NCBI GenBank assembly: GCA_905250885.1
Contig: CAJNOQ010002654.1
Span: 1-23,257 of the forward strand
Length of the DNA: 23,257 nt
Source: Didymodactylos carnosus
Taxonomy: Eukaryota > Rotifera > Eurotatoria > Philodinida > Philodinidae
Direction of reading: 5' to 3'
Positions 9,107-17,928 of the stretch are shown here, piece after piece. Each line of letters starts with the position of its first letter. Position 1 is the first letter of the stretch. The notes beneath the pieces are model-generated. The model did no database searches, was not told where the DNA came from, and was given only the letters and a program-made list of their open reading frames with translations. The position numbers and the translations under genes are program-made.

Positions 9107-9957
9107 GAAAGTTATGTTGGTAAATTAAAGTAAAATCCATACATTCTACCAACTTTAGTCTGTGATACTGAGATTTCTATATCTTAAAAACTAAAAGAGA
9201 CCTTTTCCAAAAAATAGCTTGGCATAGAGTACAACTTGTGTAATTCAAATTGGCAGAAAAACTGGAGAAGGACAACTTCAAATTTGTTAATTTTATAATC
9301 TGGGATTTGCCAGAATAAACACTAATTTCACAGTGAACAGAATCTTTCGTTTCGATAAAACGATAAAATTTGTTCTTTTCTCCATTCCTTGCTTTATATC
9401 TGTGTCTCTATAGTATGCATAGAAAGAGGAAAACATCAAAGTTTCATCTAGCTGAACTAGTGCGTGGATTATCTACACATGAATGTTTCGTTTTTTGAAA
9501 ATCAAAAACGCACTTTTTCTGGAAAATTCATCAGTATGTAGTTCAGCATGTTCTGTACTTCAAACTCATATCAGAAGTGAGAATGGATACCCTCTAGTTA
9601 ATTTAATTCTAATTCTCGAAGTTGGCAGAAGATAGAATGAGCACTGCCTCTATTGGACCTGTAATATAAATGAATATCCCAATTAAAATAGTAATTATTA
9701 GTAAATTCGTTTTTTTCTATAAACAGAAATAAAGCTGTATGCAGATATAGAAGAGAAATATAGACGTAAGAAATGATGAATAACAAATATCTTGTTATGT
9801 ATCTTCTCTTCTTCCTCTATAAGTATGTCGACAAAGTTATCTGCCTAGATTCTTAATCAAACGCAGTTCTTTTTGTTACAAACTTTTGCACTAGCAATGT
9901 TTTTTTTGTGTATCCATGGCTATGCCAGAATAGATAAACTATAAATTTGTGTTCATG
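9107..9957. other. Spacer, nothing recognised
   Basis: AT-rich sequence. Short hydrophobic frames are present on the minus strand but have no motif or splice support. Confidence 0.3.
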
Positions 9958-10103
9958 TTTCCTACTGCTCAACTTTCTCGTGCACAAGCTTCCTCCTGCT
10001 CAACTTTCCTCGTACCCGATTTTCCTAGTGCCCATATTTCCTAGTGTCCATCTTTCCGTACTCAAGTTTCTTCGCGCTCATATTTCCGATTTCCCAGTTC
10101 CAA
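9958..10103 (+). repeat. TTTCCTxGTGCCCAT minisatellite, ~16-bp unit
   Basis: About nine diverged tandem copies of a 14-17 bp unit, consensus near TTTCCTNGTGCTCAAC, run through this stretch. The plus frame across it (9947-10159) is an artefact of the repeat. Confidence 0.65.
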
Positions 10104-10280
10104 ACTCAAACCACAAATTAAATATAGCTTTTCTTCCTTCGCATTGTACAGTTATTTAAAAATCATGAACAATGTATGTCTTCAAAAGATTCTGTGCAAT
10201 AGATGACAGAATCTAAAACAAAGAAAACACTCATTTTCATTTATATTAAAACCGAGTTTTTGTTTTTATTATTCCGGTTT

Positions 10281-10292
10281 GATATATATAAA
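10281..10292 (+). promoter_or_regulatory. Candidate TATA box
   Basis: The plus strand reads GATATATATAAA here, followed about 22 bp later by TTCAGTT, which resembles an initiator. It sits about 80 bp ahead of the candidate small gene that starts at 10366. AT-rich chance occurrence is possible. Confidence 0.3.
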
Positions 10293-10365
10293 ATCATTTT
10301 AATTCAGTTCACCGACGCACCATTTCAGACATTGGAAAATGCATGTCTCGTCTCATTAAAAACAT

Positions 10366-10579
10366 ATGTTTAAAATGCGATGCAAGAAGTCTTTCATTTT
10401 GAGATTATTCTTGTCAGTAGGTAATCGTCCACCATAAGAGTGTCCTATTGCACACTGTACCTGTGACTACCTAGGCCGATGTAACATTCTGCTACGTGCC
10501 AATTCCTCCATTGAAAGATACTGATGCAAAAGTTGATCTTTTTGTAATATCAATAAAACCAGTGTCTAATTGCTACTGA
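10366..10579 (+). CDS. Candidate two-exon small ORF
   Basis: A possible first exon, ATG 10366 to 10416, encodes 17 basic and hydrophobic residues. A GTAGGT donor and a CCTAG acceptor would remove 10417-10474, a 58-nt intron. The second exon, 10475-10579, is in phase and reads ADVTFCYVPIPPLKDTD and on to a TGA. The total would be 51 residues. Against it, an AATAAA lies inside the second exon, and the minus strand also shows a stop-containing protein-like frame over 10405-10765. No family is recognised. Treat as a weak prediction. Confidence 0.22.
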
Positions 10580-10762
10580 CCAAGACACTCGAACACATAT
10601 CGGTACCTAATCACCACATGACCGTCTTCGATAACTTGCTCGGTTGAAAACTCAAACAAACATCAACTGATACTAACATTGATATGATGCTCATGGCATA
10701 CAAAAGATGGAACTAGAAATGCGTATCTGTACAGGTATGTATGTTCTACGACATCCTTCAAT

Positions 10763-10834
10763 GTCCCGATAGCTCAGTCAGTAGAGCGTGAGCCTTTTAA
10801 CTTCAATGCCTGGAGTTCGAACTCGCACGTCCCA
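10763..10834 (+). tRNA. Degenerate tRNA-Lys-like sequence (pseudogene or SINE head)
   Basis: The D-arm and A box are intact (TAGCTCAGTCAGTAGAGC at 10770-10787), a CTTTTAA anticodon loop gives anticodon TTT (lysine), and a TTCGAAC loop marks the B box. The anticodon stem has a mismatch, the T stem pairs poorly and the two acceptor strands do not pair. It is therefore not a functional tRNA. It could be a tRNA pseudogene or the promoter head of a tRNA-derived SINE. Confidence 0.55.
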
Positions 10835-10992
10835 TCATTTATCTTTTCCCATTATGCTTTGATCATTATCTGTAAGAATGTTAAAAAATCCACTTGAATC
10901 GTTCGCCGACAAGTTTCCCTAAAATCATTCAAAAAAAATTGGACTTATCCGATTAGAACGAAACAAACATCAGTCGAACATTCATTTTATAT

Positions 10993-11002
10993 TTTATTTA
11001 TT
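10993..11002 (-). promoter_or_regulatory. PolyA signal of the cysteine-rich peptide gene
   Basis: Two overlapping AATAAA hexamers (AATAAATAAA on the minus strand) lie 58-67 nt past the stop codon of the 11060-11272 gene, a normal place for a cleavage and polyadenylation signal. Confidence 0.6.
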
Positions 11003-11059
11003 CAACTTTCATATGATTACATTTCTGAATGTATAAACTGTTTTATGTAGAGTTGTTGC

Positions 11060-11272
11060 TTATGAGCATCTACCATATAACCCAGCACACCAGTTTGAAC
11101 AACAATCTTTATGATAAAAATAGGACGAGCCTGATGTAGAGCACCAACCAAAAGCTCTTCCACTGTCCGCCATTTTCTCGAGATGATTTACTTCTTGTAA
11201 AAATGCATGGTTAACTTCAAAGCGAGCAAATATCATCGCTATAAATATACACCAGCCCAGGTAATGCATCAT
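11060..11272 (-). CDS. Small secreted cysteine-rich (knottin-like) peptide
   Basis: A 70-residue frame from ATG 11272. Residues 1-23 form a signal peptide with hydrophobic core YLGWCIFIAMIFA and a plausible cleavage after NHA. A short spacer follows, then a cysteine-rich end with Cys 44, 57, 58, 62 and 69, that is C-x12-CC-x3-C-x6-C. The DCCSNWC block resembles the CC-x3-C core of inhibitor-cystine-knot peptides. A full knot needs six cysteines; one of the first two is missing, so a free cysteine, a dimer or a lost pair is implied. It is a single exon with a good polyA signal downstream. The product is likely extracellular and its function is unknown: defence, signalling and inhibitory roles all occur in this fold class. 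The family label is an inference from spacing. Confidence 0.6.
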   Translation of the reverse strand: MMHYLGWCIFIAMIFARFEVNHAFLQEVNHLEKMADSGRAFGWCSTSGSSYFYHKDCCSNWCAGLYGRCS

Positions 11273-11590
11273 ATATTCTATTTAACAATTGAGAATGATG
11301 TGTAATGCGTATTTCGATATAGAAAACCTAAATAAAAATGACTACTCTACAATAGTGCGCCTTTCTCATGTATAGAATAGCTTTACTTACGTGTTTCTTC
11401 TACTTGGAATGAATTATCGACTTTGATTGACACATATTCACTTCCACCTTTATATAATTATTCGTGCATTATGAGATAGAAAACACGTGTTACAGAATAT
11501 TTCGCAGAAAGTTCTATAATGACAGGTATTTCCCCGTAGTGACACACAAAAATGATTGTAGTTTCTTTCACAGATAGATATTGGAAATAG
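11273..11590. other. Flank of the cysteine-rich peptide gene
   Basis: This presumably holds the promoter of the minus-strand peptide gene. TATATC on the minus strand about 45 bp before its ATG is the only TATA-like sequence. No gene is supported here. Confidence 0.25.
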
Positions 11591-12101
11591 TTTATAGATC
11601 TGGAAGTTCGCGGACTCGAGGAACAGCGGCATGAAGTACTTCTTTTTTATGAAGGACTAAAGCCTGATTGTACGGTATTATTGGAAATTGGCTGTAGAGA
11701 GTACAGTTTTATTCAAAAAATCTTCCCTGACTTCAAATTGTTTTATCAAAAACGCGAAAACAGCTCGAGTTGTGTTTTCCTTGTTTTTCATGGATGTATT
11801 CCCTGTAAACGCGTGAAATGTGATATCCTAAATGTATGTATAGTAGATGTGAAGTTAGAACAAAACGTTCGTAGCATAGCGCTTTATACGCCTAAAAGTA
11901 AACCGTGGAAATTGCTTTTTTGTTAATTTTAATATTGACTTTGATGATAGGATGGATGAGGTAGTTTCATGGTCGGGCTCTTGTTTTTTGGCCCCGGTAG
12001 TACCCGGTATTTCTATCCCTACAGAGTTACATCAAAAGCTGTCATATACAGCTGCATTATCGTTTGGACATGAAGAACTGGTGATGTTTCTCTGCATGTA
12101 A
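11591..12101 (+). pseudogene. Broken LINE endonuclease domain
   Basis: Two adjacent frames read as the endonuclease part of a second non-LTR retrotransposon. The frame 11591-11926 begins after an in-frame TAG and includes KPDCTVLLEIGCREYSFI, FYQKRENS and the segment NVCIVDVKLEQNVRSIALYT. A stop at 11924-11926 is bypassed by a +1 shift into NFNIDFDDRMDEVVSWSGSC and FLAPVVPG, matching the usual GDFN motif and following helix. TAA at 12099-12101 ends that frame. The following 250 bp in changing frames may be further remnant of the same ORF, but the catalytic SDH region and reverse transcriptase are not recognisable. It is a different LINE family from the copy at the left edge of the window. Confidence 0.65.
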
Positions 12102-12399
12102 AAATTAAAGAGCTAAGAAAACGTAATCAGAAACCTTAGCAGGGTAGCGCGTAAAGGTGCTAAAAGCTGGAACTCCCAACAGGATTACTTCAAGTTTTTA
12201 ATCTTCCTTTGTCGGTCCCTTTTACTGCACAAAACATTCGTCAAAAATCACGATGCGTCTGAGCTCTCTACGCCACTGTTTCATCAAACAGCATTCAATT
12301 TGAGAAAGATTCCATGTCACCGAAAGTATAGAGAAGCATGTTCTTGCAGAAAACCAGAGCTGTCAAATTATCATTATACAGTATAACTATCAACTGCAC

Positions 12400-12590
12400 T
12401 TCAGAATTTCAGAACTTCAAACTTATTTTTATACCGTGTGCGACAGTCAGTCTTACTCAAAATGTCAGAATTTCAGAATTTCAGAATTTCGGAATTTCAA
12501 ACTTATCCTTATACCGTGTGCGATAGTTACTCTTACACAAAATGCGAGAATTTCACAGTTTCAGTATTTCAAACTTATCCTTACACCCGA
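12400..12590 (+). repeat. 72-80 bp tandem repeat with 8-bp subunits
   Basis: Three copies of CAAACTTATCCTTATACCGTGTGCGA-type sequence begin at 12418, 12498 and 12570, so the period is 80 then 72 bp. The difference comes from a varying number of an 8-bp subunit, TCAGAATT, between them. Frames across the array are repeat artefacts. Confidence 0.75.
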
Positions 12591-12712
12591 CAAATCTCTT
12601 CTTGTTGTTGTTTTAACGTAGCAGATACCATCGATGTTACCAAATCAACGAAAATGGGTGACGACGTGATTTGCTTACATAATTCTGCTATAAAAGGGCC
12701 AGAGACTAGCGA

Positions 12713-12907
12713 TTATTGAAGTGAATCAAAAAATTGAGGAGACGACACTGTATGCTTCACGGTATTACCAAGTCGATCATCAATGGTACTTAAATTTGAC
12801 ACCATTAGATTATCTGAATTATTTAATTTGTCAACAATCGCAATATTTGTTTTTCTTAATCTAATACTATCAGGATGACTCACAATTTGCAATAGAAGAA
12901 TATACAG
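12713..12907 (-). other. Open frame, possible orphan exon
   Basis: A minus frame is open for about 64 codons with balanced composition. It includes QIVSHPDSIRLRKTNIAIVD and GNTVKHTVSSPQFFDS and ends at TAA 12715-12713. It has no ATG near its start, and an in-frame TGA at 12910-12908 closes it upstream. It could be a terminal exon of a lost gene or chance. It lies about 100 bp beyond the stop of the TPR fragment on the same strand but shows no TPR pattern. Confidence 0.2.
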
Positions 12908-13013
12908 TCAGAACAGAACGCAAAACTAACGTCCTTTCGTCATGAATAGAGAAAAAAAGCTATACTCAAGTACTTGAATACTTAAAAAATTTCCACGATA
13001 CTTGTCTCAGTGC

Positions 13014-13736
13014 TTATATCAGAATTCTTGTTTTTTCTACTTGACGGAATGTTCGAGCAACATATGGATGGTCATTACCTTGAAAGGATACACGCATTTG
13101 CAGCGACTGTTTAAAATAGTCAATTACTTGCCCTCGATTGTTTAATGAACGATGCACTAAACCAGTAACGTGTAATGCTTGTGCTTCACACGGGTAATCA
13201 GGTGGCAACGCCTTTTTGATGAATGTCAATGTGTTCGTGAGTAACTGAAGTGCAGACTCATATTGTCTATTCTGCCAGTAAAGTTCTACGAGATGATTAA
13301 AATGAAAGCCGAAAATATAATGGTTTTTAGGTAAGCTTCTATGGTAGATTGCTGAGGTTCGTGCATGAAAATATAATGCTCGTGCTCGATTTCCAAATTC
13401 TAAATATATTGCGCCTAAACAGTCCAATGCACGAGCATAGGCCATATTCGACTGTGGCAAACTGCGTCGCTCTAACAGTCGAGCCCATTGACAATATGTA
13501 ATTGCTTCTTCATATTTTCCCTTAGAATGATAAACATGTGCCCAGTAGTAGTACATACCAGGACGATCGACGTCATTAAACGTTTTCGAGCGCAGTAGAC
13601 GATGTAAATAATTCAAAGCTTCTGAATAATTACTAAGGATTTCGCATGTAAGATATTCGAATGATATCGTCGGTGTTGTTTCAATGGTACGTTCAAGAGT
13701 ATATCTAGGGTACTCTTTATTATTAAGTAAAGCGAC
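13014..13736 (-). pseudogene. Truncated TPR protein gene, C-terminal part
   Basis: The minus frame is open for 240 codons after a TAA at 13739-13737 and has no ATG in its first part. It carries four or five 42-residue kinesin-light-chain-type TPRs (for example WAHVYHSKGKYEEAITYCQW, LGAIYLEFGNRARALYFHA, LVELYWQNRQYESALQLL). Its opening stretch, TISFEYLTCEILSNYSEALN, corresponds to residues 414-433 of the ART-TPR protein at 2443-4866, just before its TPR block. So this is the TPR half of a related ART-TPR gene whose catalytic half is missing. A CCCTAG acceptor at 13705 could make it a 3' exon, but no ART exon is found upstream. TPRs in isolation could still be expressed; a pseudogene is more likely. 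Confidence 0.65.
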
Positions 13737-13739
13737 TTA

Positions 13740-14066
13740 TGATGATGTATACGAAGTTAAGATCTTCATGCTAAAAATGATCCGAAATTTCTTATTAATA
13801 GTTTGTGTAGATAGGATAAGTATCTTTTGTCTTATACGAATGAGACGAACAATAAAACAAAGTACGAAAATATTGAGTAAAAAATGCAAGAGTAAGAAAA
13901 TGTGAAGATGCAAGATGCTTTCCGTGCTTACAGTATCCAAAGAAAAGTTTTGTTGAAGAAAGTGAGTGCTTATTTTTCTCCAAAAACTTATTTTTGATCA
14001 TTGCTTTTTATTAGATCCCGTTAAAGTCTGAATGAATTGTTGTCGAGTTCGACTTGCGTTCGCTTG
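13740..14066. other. Spacer upstream of the TPR fragment
   Basis: Here an ART domain would be expected on the minus strand if the TPR gene were complete. None is present in any frame. Short frames on both strands are hydrophobic and lack motifs. Confidence 0.35.
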
Positions 14067-14101
14067 CCATATATTGGTTCCATATATTGTGCCATATATT
14101 G
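14067..14101 (+). repeat. Three copies of CCATATATTG
   Basis: The 10-mer occurs exactly at 14067-14076, 14080-14089 and 14092-14101. Confidence 0.7.
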
Positions 14102-14307
14102 TTGATCACGCCGAAAAAGTGATCCAGCAGCACACTGATGCTTTGAGGTTTTCCAGAAGGTTTCTGAAAAACCTTAAACCAATGCCCGGCTGAAATCCAT
14201 CTTTTTCGTCTTCGATTATGTTTTATGAGCTGTCCTGAGCGTTTCCTGAAAATTTCCTTGAGTCAGCATGAGATCTGACCGCGATATAAGGAAAATTTTC
14301 TTATCTG

Positions 14308-14464
14308 CAGTTGATATATAGCAGACTGAAGAAAACTTTATTGTTCTTAAAGTACGGATTATCACATAGAAAACAGTTAACAGTTTCAGAACTACCTGTG
14401 AGTGAATGACAATGAGTTTTGATTATGAGTCGTATCAGAAGGCTTTGAATGTAGCATCTGAACA
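14308..14464 (+). repeat. Partial copy of the 17.9-19.2 kb repeat
   Basis: It starts CAGTTGATATATAGCAGACT, as at 17912. It stays closely similar through the AGTCGTATCAG stretch and keeps a segment GAAGGCTTTGAATGTA that the arm at 17929 lost but the inverted arm at 18775-19238 retains. Similarity stops after CATCTGAACAT. The shared start suggests a true element end. Confidence 0.75.
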
Positions 14465-15169
14465 TAAATTATAAAAATTGAACGATAATTTAAAATAAAT
14501 TATCAGTCACGTGTGTTTATTCTTAACAAGAGCTCAGGCTTCAAGTCATCCACTATTATCTTAGTGAATTACATTAGTTGCCTTTCGCTGTTAAAATGCT
14601 TGCTGTTGATGCACAGTACTAATTTTGGAGAGACTGGGTCAATAATATTTGAATAACTCTATTAGATATTGAATCAGTATCAATATACTCTATTGCTGAT
14701 AAATCCCTACACAGAAACGAGTTAGCTGTCATTGAAAACGTGTAGAATTGATAGTCGTAGGTCGGCCAGTTCTCTTCCTAAAACGCGCACTATGAGAATG
14801 ATCGGTTGAAGACGAACGAGAATTGTTGTATGCTCTTACTGTGCCTTTGAAGTTATTAATATTATTTCAAATTCAGAGAACGTTCGGCCTATGATTGACT
14901 GATCTAAGAAAATGTTAACTGAAGATACCTGTCATATCCAAATGTGCATAATGTGATGTTGAAGGTTGAATTTATTTATAAAGATAATGGAGATAGATCA
15001 ATAAGAAACTAGAAGAAAGATAGTTTCTGCATAGTAACATGGCTTAAAACTCACGGTTGATAATCAAGAATGAGATATTGAATATTTAGAGAATACAGAC
15101 TTCATGAATAGAAAGAGGCGGAAGCATCTTATTCATAAGGTGAAAAACGTAGCTTGTTCACAACTTTAT
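14465..15169. other. 3' flank of the four-exon gene
   Basis: No independent gene is supported. A minus-strand AATAAA at 14976-14971 lies about 195 nt past the stop of the four-exon gene and may be its polyA signal. Confidence 0.3.
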
Positions 15170-15987
15170 CTAGAGGTTTTTTCTCAGAATTTCATCTAAA
15201 TGACTTTCTCGTTTAAAACCTTTCTCGCTTATTATATCATGTTCTGCATTATTAAAAGTATTCATTTGTTCTGTTTTTGGCTTCTCAGGAATCTCTCCGA
15301 AGCCATCGTTTCGTGTGAATTTCTAGAAAAAGACTGTAAAAAATGTCGCAGTAGCAACTGAAACGTTTTTGTAGCCGAGTGAAACCTACAACATCTTGAA
15401 AGACTCACTTAATTGATTTATAAAAGTAAAATAGAAAACGTTAATTAAAAACCGCAACTTGTTTCATTGGTCGAAATTTTGCAAAAATTTCTAATAATCA
15501 AGGAACTGAGTTAAAAAGAACTGAAAAACATTCACTGTGATTCCTATTTAGTATCTGTAAAAACAATACCGGTTAGATCCGTTCAGTTTTGTACTTAGGG
15601 CGAAAGGAAGACATTATTTTTTTCATACATCTTACCGATTATAAAAAATTATCCGCTTACTTCTTGAGTTGATATCATTTGAAAGCCAGCGGCTGGATAC
15701 CAAATATTCAATGTTGAATAGTTCTCGTACCGATCAAACTTCGTCTGAATGCCTGCGCGTGAATTAAGAGAGGCTATGTAGTTTTAAATTACGCTTAATA
15801 GCACACTTACCGTGAACTGAGCAATCGTCACTAAGTGGAACTTCAAAATTGTACGACACTATATTACTACTACACTATAGACTGAACAAAAAATTGTTAT
15901 GTTCGTTTTTAAAGAATTAAATAGGTTACCTGTGCACAAAACTTGTCCAACGACAAGCAGAAAAATGACTACCAGTATTACATGCAT
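15170..15987 (-). CDS. Four-exon secreted protein gene, 116 residues
   Basis: Inferred from splice signals. Exon 1 is 15987-15930: ATG then MHVILVVIFLLVVGQVLC, a clear signal peptide. Donor GTAACC. Exon 2 is 15858-15811 (acceptor AATATAG, donor GTAAGT) and encodes SYNFEVPLSDDCSVH. Exon 3 is 15752-15661 (acceptor CGCGCAG, donor GTAAGC) and includes FDRYENYSTLNIWYPAAGFQ. Exon 4 is 15322-15170 (acceptor TTTTTCTAG) and encodes 50 mostly charged residues starting KFTRNDGFGEIPEKP and ending at TAG. Introns are 71, 58 and 338 nt. All joins keep phase (1, 1, 0) and the CDS totals 351 nt. An alternative last exon begins at 15554 after TTTTTACAG. One cysteine (residue 32) remains after signal cleavage. 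The family is not recognised; the product is probably extracellular. Confidence 0.5.
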
Positions 15988-16023
15988 TTCGCTTTCTGAT
16001 GTGTCTCAACAGTCTCTCAACGT

Positions 16024-16029
16024 CTTATA
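16024..16029 (-). promoter_or_regulatory. Candidate TATA box for the four-exon gene
   Basis: The minus strand reads CCATATAAGACG here, with TATAAG about 37-42 bp before the ATG at 15987. A start site 25-30 bp on would leave a very short 5' leader. Confidence 0.35.
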
Positions 16030-16118
16030 TGGTGAGGAATGAGAAAAAGGAAAGATAATGTAAGATACATGACGTCAAGTTGAAGTAGAAGGATTGATAA
16101 GAGTTTTCGCGGAATATT

Positions 16119-16345
16119 GCTTGCAATGTCTCATCGTGACAGATGCCAAAAAATATTTGATGCCCAAACTCCTCTGTGGCAGTTTTCATTTGGTGAAAGC
16201 GATTCATGGCCGAGATTCGATGGTACCGCCAGTTGTATCCCGTTAGCTGTTGACCCGTTTTCCCCTCTAAACTTGAAGCTTTTTATTGAAACGATGTGCT
16301 TGATCTGGGCATTTTGATCACTGCTAATATCTATGCTTTACGAGA
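16119..16345. other. Segment open on both strands, possible exon
   Basis: The minus frame is open for about 70 codons after a TAA and a possible AG acceptor (ATATTAGCAG). It includes DQNAQIKHIVSIKSFKFRGE and AVPSNLGHESLSPNENCHRG and ends at TGA. The plus strand is also open, 16117-16317, with WQFSFGESDSWPRFDGTASC. Local GC is higher than around it. One strand was probably coding, but I cannot say which and recognise neither product. On the minus strand it would precede the four-exon gene. Confidence 0.25.
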
Positions 16346-17055
16346 ACATCGTCCTAAATAGACAGAGGTTCTTTCCATAAACATGTGTATCTAATACAAC
16401 ATTTGTGAAACAGAACATCGTAGTACAAATCCTAGCTAATTCCCACGAAACAAAGTTGGTTTTGTTCATATGTTAAAATCTTTCTGATCATGCCAAATAC
16501 ATGCTTGTTCGACTGAGACAGAGTCAGCTTTCAACCTAAGCAAAACAAATTTTGCCGGAGCTAACTTAATCTGGATACAGTCTAAAAAGAACGGGTTCTT
16601 CAGCTTTTCAAAGAACTGGAAATCCACAGAATTGTTTTTCTTCATTCGTTCAAATGGAGAACTCAGATTCCGTTCTTCAGTTCTCAAGAACTCAAAATTT
16701 GCTCTTCGACTTTTGAAAAACTGGTTTCTGAGAATAATTGAACGAACAAAATCAGTTTGAAGTTGAAGGACAGAATTTGAGTTCTCCATTTGGGACAAAT
16801 GAAGAACACAATTCCCATTGATTTTCAGTTGTTTGAAAACTGAAGCCCACCTTCTATTTAGAATGTACGTAAAAACAACTGATTAAGTCGGGCTTCATTA
16901 AGCTAGTTATACCTATCATAACCTAGTTCCGGAAAAGTTTCTTTTTCTTGAGTTGAAAGTTGACCCTCTTTCGGCCGAGCATTCATGCATTTGACGTGGA
17001 TCATAAAATATTTTAGCACAATTATGTGTACAGAATCCACTTCATTCAGTAGAAA
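16346..17055. other. Spacer with short GTTCTC/GAGAAC-type repeats
   Basis: Around 16590-16800, motifs such as AGTTCTC, GAACTCA, CAAATGGAGAAC and its reverse complement GTTCTCCATTTG recur in both orientations and generate a 110-codon minus frame (16466-16798). That composition argues against a real gene. Nothing else is supported. Confidence 0.35.
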
Positions 17056-17552
17056 TTAGCAAAGATTTCCATGAGATGTTTTATTGCACAATATTCTCTG
17101 CATGTACATACTATCGCCTATCTCACGCCAATCTAAACATGTATGGCGACCCTGACATTGAATGTAATATGTTCCGTTCGGAACTGATAAAACATCTGTT
17201 GTTATTTCTTTCATTTCATATCGATCGCTAACCAGCGTACGAAACATTACATTTCATCATTCAGTTTATATGCACAATATCTTCCAAACCACGGTTGTGT
17301 ATAATTATAATAAATATTGTCAGTGGTTGTTAAGTTATTCGGAATTTTTGAAGAAGATATGGATGATAGTTTTCACTAATATTCTATGGTGAGTACCAGT
17401 TATATAAATTAATTGGTGTCACATTCCATTGCTTCAGTTCTTCAAATGTATATTGCTGAGTATAATTCGAATTTATTGTAGATGGAGGCGTTGAAATGCA
17501 ATAAGGTGCATTTGTTATCCTTTCATAATCATATAGGTACAGTATCGAAGAC
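17056..17552 (-). pseudogene. Frameshifted secreted LDLR-A-type family protein
   Basis: Three minus-strand frames read in order as one decayed protein. Frame 1, from about 17552, contains DYERITNAPYCISTPPST and QQYTFEELKQWNVTPINLYN, then hits TAG at 17386-17384. Frame 2, about 17363-17250, contains NNLTTTDNIYYNYTQPWFGR and YCAYKLNDEM, then TAA. Frame 3, 17247-17056, one base away, contains MKEITTDVLSVPNGTYYIQC and HTCLDWREIGD. From memory, this order (YERITNAPYC, YTFEEL, PWFGxxCQY, CYxxxxC, CLDWREICDGKxDC) belongs to a large bdelloid family of secreted or membrane proteins with LDL-receptor class A modules. Here the module fails directly after CLDWREI, where the expected cysteine is glycine, and no SDE motif follows. 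At least one stop and two shifts show that it is dead. Confidence 0.62.
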
Positions 17553-17928
17553 AGTTCTTATTGATGCATAATAAATACAATCATATTGTTGATTTTGAAT
17601 ATTGTAATAAAAATGATATGAACAATTACTTGATGACAAATAGAGACAAATGAAAAGCAGTTTAAGATAGAACATCTCACTGTTGTTAAATGAAATGAAA
17701 TAAGAAAGAACTTGTTTTCTATTAAGTTGTTGTTATCTTTAGAGTTCACCGAAAACTACGATAATTTTATTTAAACTGGTAGCACGTGGCAAAGTTTCTA
17801 TTTCCTGTTTGTTTTTTAGTTGGATCAGATAAGAAAGTACCGGAGGAAATCGTAGTTTATTGCGCATGAAACAGTTTATGCACATTTGACCTCGAAAACC
17901 TTTCTTAGATACAGTTGATATATAGCAG

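Noticed and set aside
9947..10159. 70-codon plus frame with prolines and serines
   Set aside because: A direct translation of the 16-bp minisatellite.
12338..12719. Three overlapping plus frames of 61-93 codons
   Set aside because: They repeat the same wording because they cross the 72-80 bp tandem array.
13684..14001. Mutually overlapping hydrophobic frames on both strands
   Set aside because: They conflict with each other, are AT-driven, and none contains the ART domain expected upstream of the TPR fragment.
16466..16798. 110-codon minus frame
   Set aside because: Made of short direct and inverted GTTCTC/GAGAAC repeats, with no conserved motif and no promoter or polyA support.
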